Part shown: in pieces, positions 1 through 8,132 of the stretch
How positions within the stretch are numbered: the stretch's first letter is position 1
Layout of the letters: each line of letters opens with the position of its first letter
Source of the DNA: Massilia polaris
Lineage (GTDB): Bacteria > Pseudomonadota > Gammaproteobacteria > Burkholderiales > Burkholderiaceae_D
DNA: 64,000 nt
Direction: 5' to 3'
NCBI RefSeq assembly: GCF_012927275.1
Contig: NZ_JABBGG010000001.1
Span: 124,001 to 188,000 of the forward strand
Notes under the pieces: model-generated
What the model was told of the DNA's origin: nothing
Database searches by the model: none
What the model saw: the letters and a program-made list of their open reading frames with translations, nothing else
Program-made: the position numbers and the translations under genes

Positions 1-134
1 TGAACGCCGTTGCCGACTACCTGAAAGAAGGCCAGCAAGTGCGCGTCAAGGTCCTCGAGACCGACGACCGCGGCCGCCTGAAGCTGTCGATGAAGGCAGC
101 TGAAGGTGCTGCTGAAGCGCCAGCCGCTCAGTAA
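1..134 (+). CDS. pnp: Polynucleotide phosphorylase, C-terminal end (partial)
   Basis: The window opens inside a forward reading frame that ends with TAA at 132-134. The 43 visible residues read as the end of an S1 RNA-binding domain ([27 protein letters not shown]) followed by a short Ala/Glu/Pro tail. This matches the C-terminus of PNPase, the 3'-5' phosphorolytic exoribonuclease of the degradosome. The call is helped by context: in related betaproteobacteria pnp lies just ahead of the quinone oxidoreductase/tpiA/secG/nuo block. Another S1 protein cannot be fully excluded because the catalytic domains lie outside the window. Confidence 0.8.
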   Translation, partial: NAVADYLKEGQQVRVKVLETDDRGRLKLSMKAAEGAAEAPAAQ

Positions 135-155
135 TCAGCCTCGGCTTCGGCCAGT

Positions 156-194
156 AAAAAACCGCCAGCGCGCAAGCGTCTGGCGGTTTTTTTA
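156..194 (+). terminator. Rho-independent terminator after pnp
   Basis: An inverted repeat (CCGCCAG at 162-168 pairing with CTGGCGG at 180-186, extended by CGC/GCG around a short loop) is followed by seven T at 187-193. This is a textbook intrinsic terminator placed 22 bases after the pnp stop codon. The A-run before the stem also makes it usable on the opposite strand, where the convergent GMC oxidoreductase gene ends. Confidence 0.9.
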
Positions 195-232
195 TGCCGT
201 GTCACCGTTAGATGGGAACGACGTTCGTGGTG

Positions 233-1618
233 TCAGAGGTCTGCGGACAGTTGCGACCCTAATCGCTTCCCGAGGCACAGTAAAGTCAGCGTCGGCGGCA
301 GCCCCCACGCCTCCGGAATCGCCGACGCATCGCATACATACAGGCCATGCGTCGCCGTACGCAAGTCACTGTCGACACCCGCCCCAATGCGCACGCTGCC
401 GCCCGGATGCGCGGCAAAGTGCCAGCTCTTGAATATGTGCCGTGCGCCAGCCGCCTTCAGGATGCTGCGCGCCGTGTCGGCCCCTTCCTTCAGCTTCTTG
501 CGGTCCGCGGCACACAAGGTTTTATCAACCCAGCGCGGTCCGATGCTCCCGCCGATCTCGTCGCGTATCTTGACCATAATCGACAAGGTCCGACTGTGCG
601 CAAACAGGCGGTCAAAGCGTCCAACCTGTGCGGTGAAGCCCTGGTACATCGGCTTCGGCAAGGTCATATCCGCCAGCGAAATGCCGTCTTCATCCAGCCG
701 CATCCCCGCCGCCATCGGCACCTCCGCACCGCCGTCGATGTCCGGCACACTGCCCATCACGGCGACAACCGGATCGCTGAAGAAGCTCGCGCTGCCCGGC
801 ATCAGACCCGAGTGGTGCAGCAGGCGCGGGCTGCCGATACCGCCTCCCGCGAGCACAATCACCTTCGCCAGCGCGCGCTCGCGGACGCCGCCGCGGACGA
901 GCTCGACGCCGGTCGCAGTACCGTTTTCAACAATCACGCGTAACACCTTCGCCCCATCGAGCAGCGTCGCGCCGTGCCCGATCGCCTCGTCAACGAAGTC
1001 GCGCGCGGTCCACTTCGCGCCAAACGGGCAGCCATACACACACCGCCAGCACCCACTGCGGCAAATCTGCGGTCGGATCATCTTGTCGAGCTTCTGCCAG
1101 TCCATGCCCAGCGAACGCGCCGCCTCCATGATGCGAGCGGCCATCGGCCCCACCAGAGAATCCGGTAGCGGGCCGATCGGCAATTCGGCGCGCAGTTCCC
1201 GCAGCGCCGGAGCAAGGTCGATTCCATGGGCGGCGAACATCGGAAGGGGAGGTGCCGCAGCCGTGGCGAAGTTCACTGTAGAGCTGCCGCCGGCGGTGAT
1301 CCCTTGCACTAGCAGCGAAGCGTCACGATGCACAAACGCGCCGCGGCCCGGTACCGCTGCCATTGCCGCCATCTGCCCGAGCTTGCCAGTCACCGGCGCG
1401 GCGCTGCCCTGTTCAAGGATGAGCACGCGCTTGCCTGCCCGCGCGAGTTCGCGCGCGACCGCCGCGCCGCCAGGCCCGCTGCCCACAACGATTGCGTCAT
1501 ACGGTTCAGAAGAGCTTATTTGCATGCGGGCGCCAGTCGGGAGTCGAGCCAGAGTATCGCCCTGACGTGCCCTCACGTCAAACCAGATCCCCTTATGCAC
1601 ATCATGAAGCAACGCCAT
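233..1618 (-). CDS. GMC-family FAD-dependent oxidoreductase
   Basis: The protein has an N-terminal Rossmann dinucleotide fold (YDAIVVGSGPGGAAVA, glycines at residues 46-51 of the longest frame) and a C-terminal GMC signature region (HPGGSVRIG, then VCDASAIPE and LPPTLTLLCLG). It is therefore a glucose-methanol-choline type flavoprotein that would oxidise an alcohol or sterol-like substrate; the substrate cannot be read from sequence. A cysteine-rich segment in the middle (CRSGCWRCVYGC) is reminiscent of long-chain alcohol or cholesterol oxidase-type members. The start is uncertain: the longest frame begins at 1618, but the Met at 1525, just before the FAD fold, is equally plausible and neither has a well-spaced ribosome site. 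It is convergent with pnp. Confidence 0.85.
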   Translation of the reverse strand: MALLHDVHKGIWFDVRARQGDTLARLPTGARMQISSSEPYDAIVVGSGPGGAAVARELARAGKRVLILEQGSAAPVTGKLGQMAAMAAVPGRGAFVHRDASLLVQGITAGGSSTVNFATAAAPPLPMFAAHGIDLAPALRELRAELPIGPLPDSLVGPMAARIMEAARSLGMDWQKLDKMIRPQICRSGCWRCVYGCPFGAKWTARDFVDEAIGHGATLLDGAKVLRVIVENGTATGVELVRGGVRERALAKVIVLAGGGIGSPRLLHHSGLMPGSASFFSDPVVAVMGSVPDIDGGAEVPMAAGMRLDEDGISLADMTLPKPMYQGFTAQVGRFDRLFAHSRTLSIMVKIRDEIGGSIGPRWVDKTLCAADRKKLKEGADTARSILKAAGARHIFKSWHFAAHPGGSVRIGAGVDSDLRTATHGLYVCDASAIPEAWGLPPTLTLLCLGKRLGSQLSADL

Positions 1619-1774
1619 CCCCCGTATTTGTCATCTGTATAGTAAAAAATGCAGTTCGTCGCATTTTGGTAGTTCGGATGAGGGCGGCTGGTTATAGTCG
1701 CAGCTTGATGAAATCGCAAGAAATTCGGCCGCTGAACAATCCGCTGGAATACAAATCAGCTAACTGGTAGTGTA

Positions 1775-1805
1775 TTGACCAACCAACGTGCACGCACGGC
1801 ATAAA
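1775..1805 (+). promoter_or_regulatory. Possible sigma-70 promoter for the DUF2807 gene
   Basis: TTGACC at 1775-1780 and CATAAA at 1800-1805 are separated by 19 bases, 50 bases before the ribosome site of the next gene. The -35 is good but the -10 is weak and the spacing long, so this is only a candidate. The rest of 1619-1855 holds no gene I can support. Confidence 0.3.
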
Positions 1806-1855
1806 ACCAAGCGCGCCAGCCCCTGTGGCTGGCAGCAAAATTGTCTGGAGATGGG

Positions 1856-2629
1856 ATGAGTAAGTACCTGAACATTGGCGTCGCCGTTGCGGCGTTCTTT
1901 GCCTTGATCGGAAGCGTCTTCGCGGCGTCCGGCGACGACATCGTGACCGAAACCCGGCCAGTCGACGCGCGCGCCGTCCGCGTCAAGCTCGACGGCGTCA
2001 TCGACCTCAAGCTCCGGCAGGGCCCGGTACCTGCACTCGTCATCACAGGCGACAAGCGCTGGCTGGAAAAAACCACCGTCGTGCAGCACGGCGACACGCT
2101 GAACATCGGCACCGAAATGCGCGGCTTCAAGCTGCACCGCCACAACAGTGTGCGCGCCGAACTGACCTTGCCGAGCCTGCGCGAAGTCTCGTCCGAAAGC
2201 GTCGGCTGGACCGAGATCCGCGGCTTCTCAGGTGACGAGCTCGACCTGTCGCTGGAAGGCGCCGGTTCCATGAAAGTCAGCTGTAATTACCGCATCGTGA
2301 CGGCCAGCCTCGGCGGCGTCGGCAGCATGAACATCGAGGGTGTCGACAGCGAAGGCATCGACCTGAACTTGCGCGGCGCCGGTTTCGTCACCCTGAACGG
2401 ACGCAGCAAGTGGCTCAGGGCAACGCTCGGCGGCCTCGGCGGACTCGACGCGCAGCACTTCCAGGTCGACACCGTCAACCTGGAGTTGAGCGGCCTGGGC
2501 AATGCCTCGGTGACGGCGCGCGAGAACGCCAACCTGAATTTGTCGGGGATGGGCTCGGTGACGGTGTACGGCAAGCCGCTGAACCGCAGCGTCAGCGTCG
2601 ACGGCCTCGGCAAGGTCAGCTGGAAATAA
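1856..2629 (+). CDS. Secreted DUF2807 (head GIN domain) protein
   Basis: This is a 257-residue protein with a signal peptide (MSKYLNIGVAVAAFFALIGSV, cleavage after FA-A) and a body of repeated beta-strand units (LEGAGSMKV, LGGVGSMNI, LRGAGFVTL, LSGLGNASV). That pattern is typical of the DUF2807 putative autotransporter-like beta-helix domain. Its function is unknown; family members are found in the envelope. A longer TTG-initiated frame exists from 1841, but the ATG at 1856 is preceded by TGGAG at 1846-1850, so I take 1856 as the start. It precedes the Sel1 gene on the same strand. Confidence 0.8.
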   Translation: MSKYLNIGVAVAAFFALIGSVFAASGDDIVTETRPVDARAVRVKLDGVIDLKLRQGPVPALVITGDKRWLEKTTVVQHGDTLNIGTEMRGFKLHRHNSVRAELTLPSLREVSSESVGWTEIRGFSGDELDLSLEGAGSMKVSCNYRIVTASLGGVGSMNIEGVDSEGIDLNLRGAGFVTLNGRSKWLRATLGGLGGLDAQHFQVDTVNLELSGLGNASVTARENANLNLSGMGSVTVYGKPLNRSVSVDGLGKVSWK

Positions 2630-2690
2630 TAAAGAGTAGTCCTTCTGAAAGAGGACCAGCAGGGTGTACAAACAGAACCCGGTTTGAGAC

Positions 2691-3302
2691 ATGAAAAAAT
2701 TATTCGTTGCGATCACATTCGCACTTGGCCTGCACACCAGCGCGGTGGCGGGCTTCACTGAAGGCGCCAACGCCTACAATGCCAAAAACTATGCGCTGGC
2801 ACTGAAGGAAGTCACGCCGCTGGCCAAGAAGGGCCATGCGGAAGCGCAGCATTTGCTCGGCCTGATGTATTACATGGGCCGCGGCGTGGCGCGCGACTAC
2901 AAGCAGGCGCTGCAATGGCACCGCAAGGCGGCGTTGCAGGGCAAGTCCGACGCGCAGTATGTCGTCGGCGCCATGTATTACACCGGCAACGCTGTGCCGC
3001 AGGACCACAAGACAGCGATCTCGTGGTTCCGCAAGGCAGCGGAGCAGGGCCATGCTGAAGCACAGCACGCGCTTGGGCTGATGTACCGCTACCACGCCGC
3101 TGGCTTGCCGCAGGATATGGTGTTGGCTTATATGCTGTGGAACCTCGCGGCGGCCAGCGGCAATGCCAATGCGGTCGAGCAGCGCGCCGCCATCGCACGG
3201 CGGATGTCGCAGGATCAGATCGAGGAAGCGCAGGCGATGTCGCGTTCGTGGCGGCCTGGCACGCCGCTGCCGACTCAGTCGAAGACCGGCGTCAATACCT
3301 GA
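2691..3302 (+). CDS. Secreted Sel1-repeat protein
   Basis: The 203-residue product starts with a signal peptide (MKKLFVAITFALGLHTSAVA). It then carries about three Sel1-like (TPR-type) helical repeats, recognisable by AEAQHLLGLMYYMGRGV, DAQYVVGAMYYTGNAVPQD and AEAQHALGLMYRY, followed by a degenerate unit and a polar tail. Sel1 repeats serve as protein-protein scaffolds, often in the periplasm. No catalytic domain is present, so the partner is unknown. It lies 61 bases after the DUF2807 gene and may be co-transcribed. Its stop overlaps an ATG (TGATG at 3300-3304) that opens a tiny ORF. Confidence 0.85.
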   Translation: MKKLFVAITFALGLHTSAVAGFTEGANAYNAKNYALALKEVTPLAKKGHAEAQHLLGLMYYMGRGVARDYKQALQWHRKAALQGKSDAQYVVGAMYYTGNAVPQDHKTAISWFRKAAEQGHAEAQHALGLMYRYHAAGLPQDMVLAYMLWNLAAASGNANAVEQRAAIARRMSQDQIEEAQAMSRSWRPGTPLPTQSKTGVNT

Positions 3303-3379
3303 TGCTCGGCAGGCTCCTGTTGAGCGGCGCGCTGTTGGCGTCGCCTGCAGGGGTGCTGCCAGCCGGCGCGGCAACATGA
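3302..3379 (+). other. 25-codon signal-peptide-like ORF, doubtful
   Basis: A 25-codon frame starts in a TGATG overlap with the Sel1 stop codon and encodes a hydrophobic, alanine-rich peptide resembling a signal sequence (LLLSGALLASPAGVLPAG) before stopping. It could be a translationally coupled micropeptide, the leftover start of a lost secreted protein, or chance in GC-rich DNA. Nothing in 3380-3567 clearly continues it in another frame. Confidence 0.2.
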
Positions 3380-3567
3380 GTCGCCGGGAAGCGCGTAATG
3401 GTTTCCTGGAAGCTGCTGCCTGTTCATTCGTGGATGCGCGCCGTGTCAGGGCGCAAGTTGTATCCGCCAGCTTGCGATTTCGTCGCCCCCTATGGCGGTT
3501 CGTCGCAAATCAGATGCATGTACAGTAGCGCGCAGCGACACTGGCGTTTTCTTCCACGGAGAAACCA

Positions 3568-4473
3568 ATGTCCAAGTCCGCACTCATCCTGTCAGCCCTG
3601 TGCCTGTCCTGCCTTGGTTCCCCTGCTGGCGCATTGGCCGGCATGGCCAATGCGCCAGCTGCTTCGCGAGACGCCTGCAAGCTGGTCAATGCGCCGAGCG
3701 AAAACTTCGACATGCAAATTCCTTTCGACGTTGTCGACGGCCGGATTTACGTACAAGCCCGCGTGAACAATCGCGGTCCGTTTAGATTTGCCATCGATAC
3801 GGGCGCAAGTGGACTGGCGCGCGCGGATACGCGGCTGGTCGCTGCGCTAGACTTGAGGACGCAAGGAACAACCAGCACCTCAGACGGAGTGCAGGCCGCA
3901 ACGGTCGATACGGTACATCTTGATTCCATCGAGCTGGGCCGCCTGTCTAAGAATGGACTGGATGTTATTACCCGCAACTACAGTGGCCGCATGTCAGCTG
4001 ACGCCGCTTTCCACGGAATCATTGCACGTGATTTCTTTGCGGACGGCCTGCTAATCCTGGACTACCCTAAAAAGACCCTGTCATTCAGTCGGACAATTCC
4101 CCTTCCTTCAACAGGTGAGAATATTCTCAAGTACGAGCGTGCATTTCGTATTCCTGTATCCGTCGGTAGTATCCAGGCCGAGGCGAACCTCGATACTGGC
4201 GCTAACGTAACGTTCGTTATGCCCCAGGCTCTATACGAGAAAGTCGCAAGCGCTCCGTTCGAGCAAGCAGGACCGGGCACGCTGACAAATACGAAGATCG
4301 AAACTAAACGCGCGATCATTGGCGGCCCTTTTAAGATTGGCGCCGTCAACATCTCGGATGTGGAGGTAAGGGTGTCGGAGCGCTTTCCAGAGTTACTGGT
4401 GGGCGCGCACATACTTCAAAAATTCGCGGTACTGATAGACCAGAGGTCAAAGAGCATCGCTCTCTGCAATTGA
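3568..4473 (+). CDS. Secreted retropepsin-like aspartyl protease with two DTG motifs
   Basis: The 301-residue protein has a signal peptide (ALILSALCLSCLGSPAGALA) and two aspartyl-protease motifs, FAIDTGAS at residues 75-82 and ANLDTGAN at 206-213. Each is followed by a hydrophobic hinge and an ILGAH/ARDFF-type segment (HGIIARDFF, LLVGAHIL). Two DTG motifs in one chain suggest a bilobal enzyme that need not dimerise, unlike the usual single-DTG retropepsin. The gene starts at an ATG after GGAGAAACCA. Third-position GC is visibly lower from about 3780 to 4440 than in neighbouring genes, which hints at transfer or relaxed selection. The substrate is unknown. Confidence 0.75.
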   Translation: MSKSALILSALCLSCLGSPAGALAGMANAPAASRDACKLVNAPSENFDMQIPFDVVDGRIYVQARVNNRGPFRFAIDTGASGLARADTRLVAALDLRTQGTTSTSDGVQAATVDTVHLDSIELGRLSKNGLDVITRNYSGRMSADAAFHGIIARDFFADGLLILDYPKKTLSFSRTIPLPSTGENILKYERAFRIPVSVGSIQAEANLDTGANVTFVMPQALYEKVASAPFEQAGPGTLTNTKIETKRAIIGGPFKIGAVNISDVEVRVSERFPELLVGAHILQKFAVLIDQRSKSIALCN

Positions 4474-4570
4474 TGGATGGTTTCGCTCAGCAGGAACTGC
4501 GCGGTAGGCGACGGCACACCAATACCAACGTGCCTTACAATTGCTCTTTCCGTCCAAGGAGCGATTCCCC

Positions 4571-5551
4571 ATGCGCGCAATCGAAATCACCCAGCCAGGC
4601 CCACCCAGCGTCCTGCAGCTGTGCGAGCGTCCGCTCCCCGAACTCAAGCCGGGCGAAGTCCTGATCAAGGTGCACGCGGCCGGCATCAACCGTCCCGACG
4701 TGCTCCAGCGCCTCGGCCATTATCCGGTCCCGCCTGGTGCGTCCGACCTGCCTGGCCTTGAAGTGGCTGGCGAGATCGTCGACGGCGACCTCGACGGCAG
4801 CCCGTTCCAGAAGGGCAGCATGGTGTGCGCGCTGGTGCAGGGCGGCGGCTACGCGGAATATTGCGCAGCGCCGCTCCAGCAGTGCCTGCCGATCCCTGCT
4901 GGCCTGTCGCCACTGGAGGCGGCCAGCCTCCCGGAAACCTTCTTCACGGTGTGGAGCAACGTGTTCGACCGCGCCCGCCTGTCCGATGGCGAAACCTTGC
5001 TGGTGCAGGGCGGGACCTCGGGCATTGGCGTCACCGCCATCCAGGTCGCCACGGCCCTCGGCCATCGCGTGTTCGCAACTGCCGGCAGCGACGAGAAGGC
5101 TCGGGCCTGCGAAGAGCTGGGCGCCGGGCGCGGTATCAATTACCGGACCGAGGATTTTGTCGAAGTCGTGAAGCAGCTGACAGGCGGGAAGGGCGTCGAC
5201 GTCATCCTCGACATGGTGGCGGGCGACTATGTGGCGCGCGAAATCAGCTGCCTGGCCGACGACGGCCGCATCGCCCTGATCGCGCTGCTTGGCGGCGCAA
5301 AAGCCAACGTCGACCTTGGCCAGGTATTGCGGCGCCGCCTCACCATCAGCGGCTCAACCCTGCGTCCGCGCCCGGTCAGTTTCAAGGCCGCCATCGCCGG
5401 GCGCCTGCAGGAAAAAGTCTGGCCGCTGATCGAGCAGGGCAAGATCCGCCCGGTTATCTTCAAGACATTCCCGCTCGAACAGGCAGCACAGGCGCACGCG
5501 CTGATGGAGTCGTCCACGCACGTTGGAAAAATTGTATTGCAGGTAATTTGA
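4571..5551 (+). CDS. NAD(P)H:quinone oxidoreductase, zinc-less MDR family
   Basis: This 326-residue medium-chain dehydrogenase/reductase has the GroES-like N-domain (GEVLIKVHAAGINRPDVLQR) and a nucleotide-binding GTSGIGVTAIQVA motif, and it lacks the catalytic zinc cysteine/histidine set. That places it with the QOR/PIG3 type quinone oxidoreductases that reduce quinones with NADPH. A TTG-initiated extension from 4541 exists, but the ATG at 4571 has AAGGAG at 4556-4561, nine bases upstream, and gives the family-typical N-terminus (MRAIEITQPG). It sits between pnp and tpiA, a conserved neighbourhood in related bacteria. Confidence 0.9.
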   Translation: MRAIEITQPGPPSVLQLCERPLPELKPGEVLIKVHAAGINRPDVLQRLGHYPVPPGASDLPGLEVAGEIVDGDLDGSPFQKGSMVCALVQGGGYAEYCAAPLQQCLPIPAGLSPLEAASLPETFFTVWSNVFDRARLSDGETLLVQGGTSGIGVTAIQVATALGHRVFATAGSDEKARACEELGAGRGINYRTEDFVEVVKQLTGGKGVDVILDMVAGDYVAREISCLADDGRIALIALLGGAKANVDLGQVLRRRLTISGSTLRPRPVSFKAAIAGRLQEKVWPLIEQGKIRPVIFKTFPLEQAAQAHALMESSTHVGKIVLQVI

Positions 5552-5591
5552 CACGCATCCGTGGAGAACGGTGCTTCTGGCATTCCATTGT

Positions 5592-5620
5592 TTGACCGAC
5601 ATAGGAACGGGGGTTAGAAT
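5592..5620 (+). promoter_or_regulatory. Sigma-70 promoter of tpiA-secG
   Basis: TTGACC (5592-5597) and TAGAAT (5615-5620) are separated by exactly 17 bases. Each box differs from consensus at one position. Transcription would start near 5627, about 20 bases before the tpiA ATG, giving a very short leader. This is among the best promoter matches in the window. Confidence 0.75.
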
Positions 5621-5646
5621 AGCGGGTTATTTAGATCTGGGCTACT

Positions 5647-6402
5647 ATGCGTCGCAAACTCGTCGTCGGTAATTGGAAGATGAACGGTAACCGTGCCGCC
5701 AATGCCAGCCTTTTGTCTGGCATCGTCGCTGGTTTCGATGCCGCGCAGGTGGACAGCGCCGTGTGCGTTCCGGCGCCGTACCTGGCCCAGTGCGAAGCAG
5801 CGCTGGCCGGCACGCCGGTCAGCTGGGGCGCGCAGGATGTTTCCGCGCACGCCGGCGGCGCCTTCACCGGCGAGGTCTCGGCCCAGATGCTGGCCGAGTT
5901 CGGCTGCCGCTATGTGATCGTCGGCCACTCCGAACGCCGCGCCTCTCATGCCGAAAGCAGTGAACTCGTGGCGCAAAAGGCTGTCGCAGTTATGGGTGCG
6001 GGCATGACGCCGATCGTATGCGTCGGCGAAACGCTGGATGAGCGCGAAGCAGGGCAGACTTTCGTGGTGGTGCGCAACCAGCTCGGCCATGTGCTTGAGC
6101 GCGTTGGCGCCGACGGCATGGCGAAAATTGTCGTCGCTTACGAGCCGGTCTGGGCGATCGGCACCGGCCGCACGGCGACGCCGGAGATGGCCCAGGAAGT
6201 ACATGCACGCTTGCGTGCGCAGATGGCTGAACAAAATGCGGTCGTAGCAGGAAAAGTGCAAATCTTATACGGTGGCAGCATGAAGCCCGATAATGCAAAA
6301 GAATTGATGGCGCAGCCGGATATCGACGGCGGCCTGATCGGTGGGGCAGCATTGAAGGCGGCGGATTTCCTCGCCATCATCCACGCGGCAGCGAATACTT
6401 AA
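5647..6402 (+). CDS. tpiA: Triosephosphate isomerase
   Basis: The 251-residue product interconverts dihydroxyacetone phosphate and glyceraldehyde 3-phosphate in glycolysis and gluconeogenesis. All signature elements are present: GNWKMNGN with catalytic Lys11, the electrophilic His94 in VGHSERR, and the catalytic base Glu166 in [11 protein letters not shown], followed by the phosphate loop YGGSMKPDN and the GGLIGGAAL segment. Length is normal for the family. The start at 5647 follows the strong promoter by about 20 bases without an obvious ribosome site. secG follows after 28 bases, so the two are probably co-transcribed. Confidence 0.97.
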   Translation: MRRKLVVGNWKMNGNRAANASLLSGIVAGFDAAQVDSAVCVPAPYLAQCEAALAGTPVSWGAQDVSAHAGGAFTGEVSAQMLAEFGCRYVIVGHSERRASHAESSELVAQKAVAVMGAGMTPIVCVGETLDEREAGQTFVVVRNQLGHVLERVGADGMAKIVVAYEPVWAIGTGRTATPEMAQEVHARLRAQMAEQNAVVAGKVQILYGGSMKPDNAKELMAQPDIDGGLIGGAALKAADFLAIIHAAANT

Positions 6403-6430
6403 ACTTAGTTAATCTTGGAATGGAATTGCA

Positions 6431-6895
6431 ATGAGCACCTTTTACAATCTGGTCGTCGTAGTGCAGGTTCTGTCTGCTCTCATCATCATTGCCCTGGTCC
6501 TGCTGCAGCATGGCAAGGGTGCTGACATGGGCGCCGCTTTTGGTTCGGGCGCATCGGGCAGCCTGTTCGGTGCATCGGGTTCGTCGAACTTCATGTCGAA
6601 GTCGACCGGCGTGGCCGCGGCAATCTTCTTCGCCTCGACCCTGGCGCTGGCTTACTTCGGCAGCGACCGCCAGACCGCGGTCAGCGGCGGCGTGATGGAG
6701 CGCGCAGCGCCTGTCACCGGCCCGGCGGCGATTCCTTCGACCACCAGCGCACCGGCGGCCCCAGTTGACCCGTCGCTGCCTACCGCCGCCGCTCCGGCAG
6801 CAACAGTGCCGGCAGCCCCGGCCGCAACGACGGATGCGGTGCCAGCAGCCCCGGCCCCGACCCCGGCAGCGCCTGCAACGGAAGTTCCAAAGTAA
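6431..6895 (+). CDS. secG: Preprotein translocase subunit SecG
   Basis: SecG is the small accessory subunit of the SecYEG translocon in the inner membrane. The 154-residue protein has the two expected hydrophobic segments (VVVVQVLSALIIIALVLLQ and GVAAAIFFASTLALAYF) flanking the conserved cytoplasmic loop HGKGADMGAAFGSGASGSLFG. The C-terminal half, from about residue 85, is an Ala/Pro-rich low-complexity extension that makes it longer than the roughly 110 residues of E. coli SecG; such tails are common in high-GC betaproteobacteria. The start ATG follows a weak TGGAATGGAAT site. Confidence 0.93.
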   Translation: MSTFYNLVVVVQVLSALIIIALVLLQHGKGADMGAAFGSGASGSLFGASGSSNFMSKSTGVAAAIFFASTLALAYFGSDRQTAVSGGVMERAAPVTGPAAIPSTTSAPAAPVDPSLPTAAAPAATVPAAPAATTDAVPAAPAPTPAAPATEVPK

Positions 6896-6918
6896 GTTGC
6901 ACACCGTTTCAGCAGATG

Positions 6919-6937
6919 CGGGCCGCATTTTGGCCCG
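6919..6937 (+). terminator. Hairpin after secG, possible weak terminator
   Basis: CGGGCC (6919-6924) pairs with GGCCCG (6932-6937) around a seven-base loop shortly after the secG stop. There is no immediate T-run; a T-rich stretch begins only about 20 bases later (6956-6970). It may help end the tpiA-secG transcript but is not a canonical terminator. Confidence 0.35.
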
Positions 6938-6994
6938 TGTCAAAACAGCAGCATGGTTTTTTTAGTTTTTCCCTTGTTTTATCGCAAGTACGCA

Positions 6995-7023
6995 TTGAAC
7001 AGTGAGTGGTAACGCTGTAGAAT
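6995..7023 (+). promoter_or_regulatory. Sigma-70 promoter of tRNA-Leu
   Basis: TTGAAC (6995-7000) and TAGAAT (7018-7023) are separated by 17 bases, with the predicted start near 7030 and the tRNA 5' end at 7037. The tRNA therefore has its own promoter and need not depend on secG read-through. Confidence 0.75.
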
Positions 7024-7036
7024 AGCGGACTTCACT

Positions 7037-7121
7037 GCCGACGTGGTGAAATTGGTAGACACGCTATCTTGAGGGGGTAGTGGCGCAAGCTGTGCGAGTT
7101 CGAGTCTCGCCGTCGGCACCA
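7037..7121 (+). tRNA. tRNA-Leu (anticodon GAG)
   Basis: The 85-base sequence folds as a class II tRNA. The acceptor stem is GCCGACG with CGTCGGC, followed by discriminator A and an encoded CCA (7119-7121). The D-loop contains GGTAGACA, the anticodon stem is CTATC with GGTAG, and the loop TTGAGGG carries anticodon GAG at 7071-7073. A long variable arm precedes the T-arm GCGAGTTCGAGTCTCGC. It decodes CUC/CUU leucine codons and sits between secG and nuoA. Confidence 0.97.
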
Positions 7122-7128
7122 GAATCCA

Positions 7129-7164
7129 GAAGCCAGCAAGGGCTGCGCCTTTGCTGGCTTTTTT
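7129..7164 (+). terminator. Rho-independent terminator after tRNA-Leu
   Basis: AGCCAGCAA (7131-7139) pairs with TTGCTGGCT (7151-7159) and is followed by a run of T to 7164. It lies ten bases after the tRNA 3' end and should separate the tRNA unit from the nuo operon. Confidence 0.9.
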
Positions 7165-7277
7165 ACGGGATCAGACGTTCGGTCCTGGTCGCATGATCAG
7201 AAAGCCAGGATCGCGCGGTAGGGCGCTGCAGCCAAGCAGTGTTTCATTAACCGATCGTTCAACAAAGGCTCATCTCC

Positions 7278-7637
7278 GTGAACCTCGAAAATTACTTCCC
7301 CGTCCTGTTGTTCATTCTTGTCGGCATCGGCGTTGGCGTCGTCCCCCAGGTACTTGGCTACCTGCTCGGCCCGAACAAGCCTGACACAGCGAAACTCTCT
7401 CCCTACGAATGCGGCTTCGAAGCTTTCGAAGACGCACGCATGAAATTCGACGTCCGGTACTACCTGGTCGCGATCCTGTTTATTTTGTTTGATCTGGAAA
7501 CGGCATTCTTCTTCCCATGGGGTGTCTCCATGAAAGAACTGGGCTGGTCCGGCTTCGTGACGATGATGGTGTTCATCGCCGAATTCGTGGTCGGTTTTTG
7601 GTACATCTGGAAGAAAGGTGCCCTTGATTGGGAATAA
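7278..7637 (+). CDS. nuoA: NADH-quinone oxidoreductase subunit A
   Basis: NuoA is a small membrane subunit of complex I (NADH to quinone, proton pumping). The 119-residue protein starts at a GTG and has three hydrophobic segments plus the conserved loop [23 protein letters not shown], which lies near the quinone-binding interface. It heads a complete 14-gene nuo operon running to 21851; the next gene starts three bases after its stop. A promoter for the operon should lie in 7165-7277, but I see no strong match there. Confidence 0.96.
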   Translation: MNLENYFPVLLFILVGIGVGVVPQVLGYLLGPNKPDTAKLSPYECGFEAFEDARMKFDVRYYLVAILFILFDLETAFFFPWGVSMKELGWSGFVTMMVFIAEFVVGFWYIWKKGALDWE

Positions 7638-7640
7638 GCC

Positions 7641-8117
7641 ATGTCAATTGAAGGCGTATTAAACGAAGGTTTCATCACCACCACAGCCGACAAGCTGATC
7701 AACTGGGCGCGCACGGGTTCGATGTTCCCGATGACGTTCGGCCTGGCTTGCTGCGCGGTCGAGATGATGCACACGGGCGCTGCCCGCTACGACATGGACC
7801 GCTTCGGCGTCGTGTTCCGCCCATCGCCGCGCCAGTCCGACGTGATGATCGTCGCCGGCACGCTGTGCAACAAGATGGCGCCGGCGCTGCGCAAGGTCTA
7901 CGACCAGATGCCGGAGCCGCGCTGGGTGATCTCGATGGGTTCCTGTGCCAACGGCGGCGGCTACTACCACTACTCGTACTCGGTGGTGCGCGGCTGCGAC
8001 CGCATCGTGCCGGTCGACGTGTATGTGCCTGGTTGCCCTCCGACCGCGGAAGCGCTGTTGTACGGCATTCTGCAGTTGCAGAACAAGATCAAGCGCACCA
8101 ACACCATTGCTCGATAA
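7641..8117 (+). CDS. nuoB: NADH-quinone oxidoreductase subunit B
   Basis: NuoB carries the terminal [4Fe-4S] cluster N2, which hands electrons to quinone. The 158-residue protein shows the ligand set Cys37-Cys38 (tandem, in [11 protein letters not shown]), Cys102 ([15 protein letters not shown]) and Cys132 ([11 protein letters not shown]), with family-typical spacing. It lies at the junction of the peripheral arm and membrane arm. It sits between nuoA and nuoC with 3- and 15-base gaps. Confidence 0.97.
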   Translation: MSIEGVLNEGFITTTADKLINWARTGSMFPMTFGLACCAVEMMHTGAARYDMDRFGVVFRPSPRQSDVMIVAGTLCNKMAPALRKVYDQMPEPRWVISMGSCANGGGYYHYSYSVVRGCDRIVPVDVYVPGCPPTAEALLYGILQLQNKIKRTNTIAR

Positions 8118-8132
8118 GAAGCGGTTCCCATC

